In this document: positions 63,396-64,000 of the stretch, in pieces
How the letters are laid out: the number at the start of each line of letters is the position of its first letter
How positions within the stretch are numbered: the stretch's first letter is position 1
Assembly (NCBI GenBank): GCA_023475165.1
Contig: JAMCWA010000070.1
Location: 56,001 to 120,000 of the forward strand
Direction: 5' to 3'
Length of the DNA: 64,000 bases
Source of the DNA: Bacillota bacterium
Lineage (GTDB): Bacteria; Bacillota; Sulfobacillia; JAMCWA01
Program-made: the position numbers and the translations under genes
The notes under the pieces: generated by a model
Told to the model about the DNA's origin: nothing
The model's input: the letters and a program-made list of their open reading frames with translations, nothing else
Databases searched by the model: none

Positions 63396-63610
63396 TGAAA
63401 AAGGCCAATCTGCTGCGTCACTCCGGCAGCTTGTCGCTCCAACGTATATCTAATACGCCTGCGCTCCAAGCCTTGTCCTTCCTTGCATCTTGACCTTTTT
63501 GAACGGCCTTGTGGTGTCGTTCGGGTGAAAAAGGCCAATCTGCTGCGTCACTCCGGCGGCTTGTCGCTCCAACGTATATCTAATACGCCTGCGCTCCAAG
63601 CTCATCCGGC
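63396..63610. repeat. 75-bp element present twice in the 23S-5S spacer
   Basis: TGAAAAAGGCCAATCTGCTG and the following 55 bases (63396-63470) recur at 63536-63610 with one mismatch (GGCAGC/GGCGGC), 140 bp apart. It includes CGTATATCTAATACG, a near-palindrome, and CACTCCGGC. Similar sequences (GACGCAGCAGATTGGCC and variants) are dispersed in other anaerobic thermophile and deltaproteobacterial genomes, from memory. Confidence 0.9.
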
Positions 63611-63740
63611 GAGCCTTTAACTTCTCACACAGAGGTTTTTTGGGCTTTTTGAGTATCTTCACCGTGTAGCGCTTTTTGTTGGGTCGCTTTGCTTTTGTCG
63701 ACCCCGCCTTCTAGCAGTCATTTATCAACTGCTAACCTCA

Positions 63741-64000
<260 letters not shown>

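Noticed and set aside
63396..63740. tRNA gene in the 23S-5S spacer
   Set aside because: No GTTCGANNC arm with a matching acceptor stem was found; the spacer is filled by the 75-bp repeats.

Overview
This window reads as the chromosome of a Gram-positive, probably thermophilic Clostridia-type Firmicute (Moorella/Desulfotomaculum-like). This is an inference from gene content: copper-amine-oxidase-N/NHL secreted proteins, AbrB/VapC and HEPN/MNT modules, strong GGAGG ribosome sites, TGTCGAA motifs like Spo0A boxes, and lipoproteins instead of periplasmic proteins. The clear genes look ordinary and well conserved. The spaces between them are full of gene remnants and short tandem duplications.

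Layout. 1-2675 (minus): a peptide/nickel-type ABC importer. 2810-10139: a divergent FCD/GntR regulator, then a plus-strand operon with an Ldh-type dehydrogenase, a second FCD/GntR regulator, a mandelate racemase/muconate lactonizing-type enolase-superfamily enzyme and a tripartite tricarboxylate transporter (TctC, TctB, TctA). Together these look like uptake and breakdown of an unidentified hydroxy or sugar acid. 10368-23071: accessory region with a SoxB-like 5'-nucleotidase, a secreted beta-propeller protein whose gene carries an in-frame TGA, MNT/HEPN and AbrB/VapC toxin-antitoxin modules, a 570-bp copy of part of the nucleotidase gene, dGTPase, an AlbA_2 protein, and IS and gene fragments. 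23378-31144: a polar amino-acid ABC transporter, a decayed TumE-type pair and a two-component system whose kinase carries its own amino-acid-binding domain.

31397-47737 (minus) is a coherent exopolysaccharide locus: a WbaP-type initiating transferase, CysD, CysN(C) and CysC to make PAPS, a sulfotransferase, an O-antigen ligase/polymerase-like protein, five glycosyltransferases, a methyltransferase, and Gmd plus Rmd for GDP-D-rhamnose. The sequence predicts a sulfated, deoxyhexose-containing polysaccharide, which is unusual for a Firmicute.

48730-62369: a trypsin-like protease, a PrcB/SH3 lipoprotein, an HD-phosphohydrolase/YwgA-like pair lying between 159-bp direct repeats, a ptsI relic, a diguanylate cyclase beside an HD-GYP protein, a frameshifted PrpR-N/PAS regulator followed by a 19-nt homopolymer, and a hendecad coiled-coil membrane protein. 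62847-64000: a DUF2249 protein, then 5S and the 3' end of 23S rRNA (minus), with a 75-bp element present twice in the spacer.

A theme across the window is tandem duplication of about 63-79 bp, often at gene ends (near 23.2, 24.5, 25.4, 28.9, 43.2, 48.4, 50.3, 59.7 and 62.1 kb). Some copies carry a ribosome binding site or stop codon; two are in frame inside genes.
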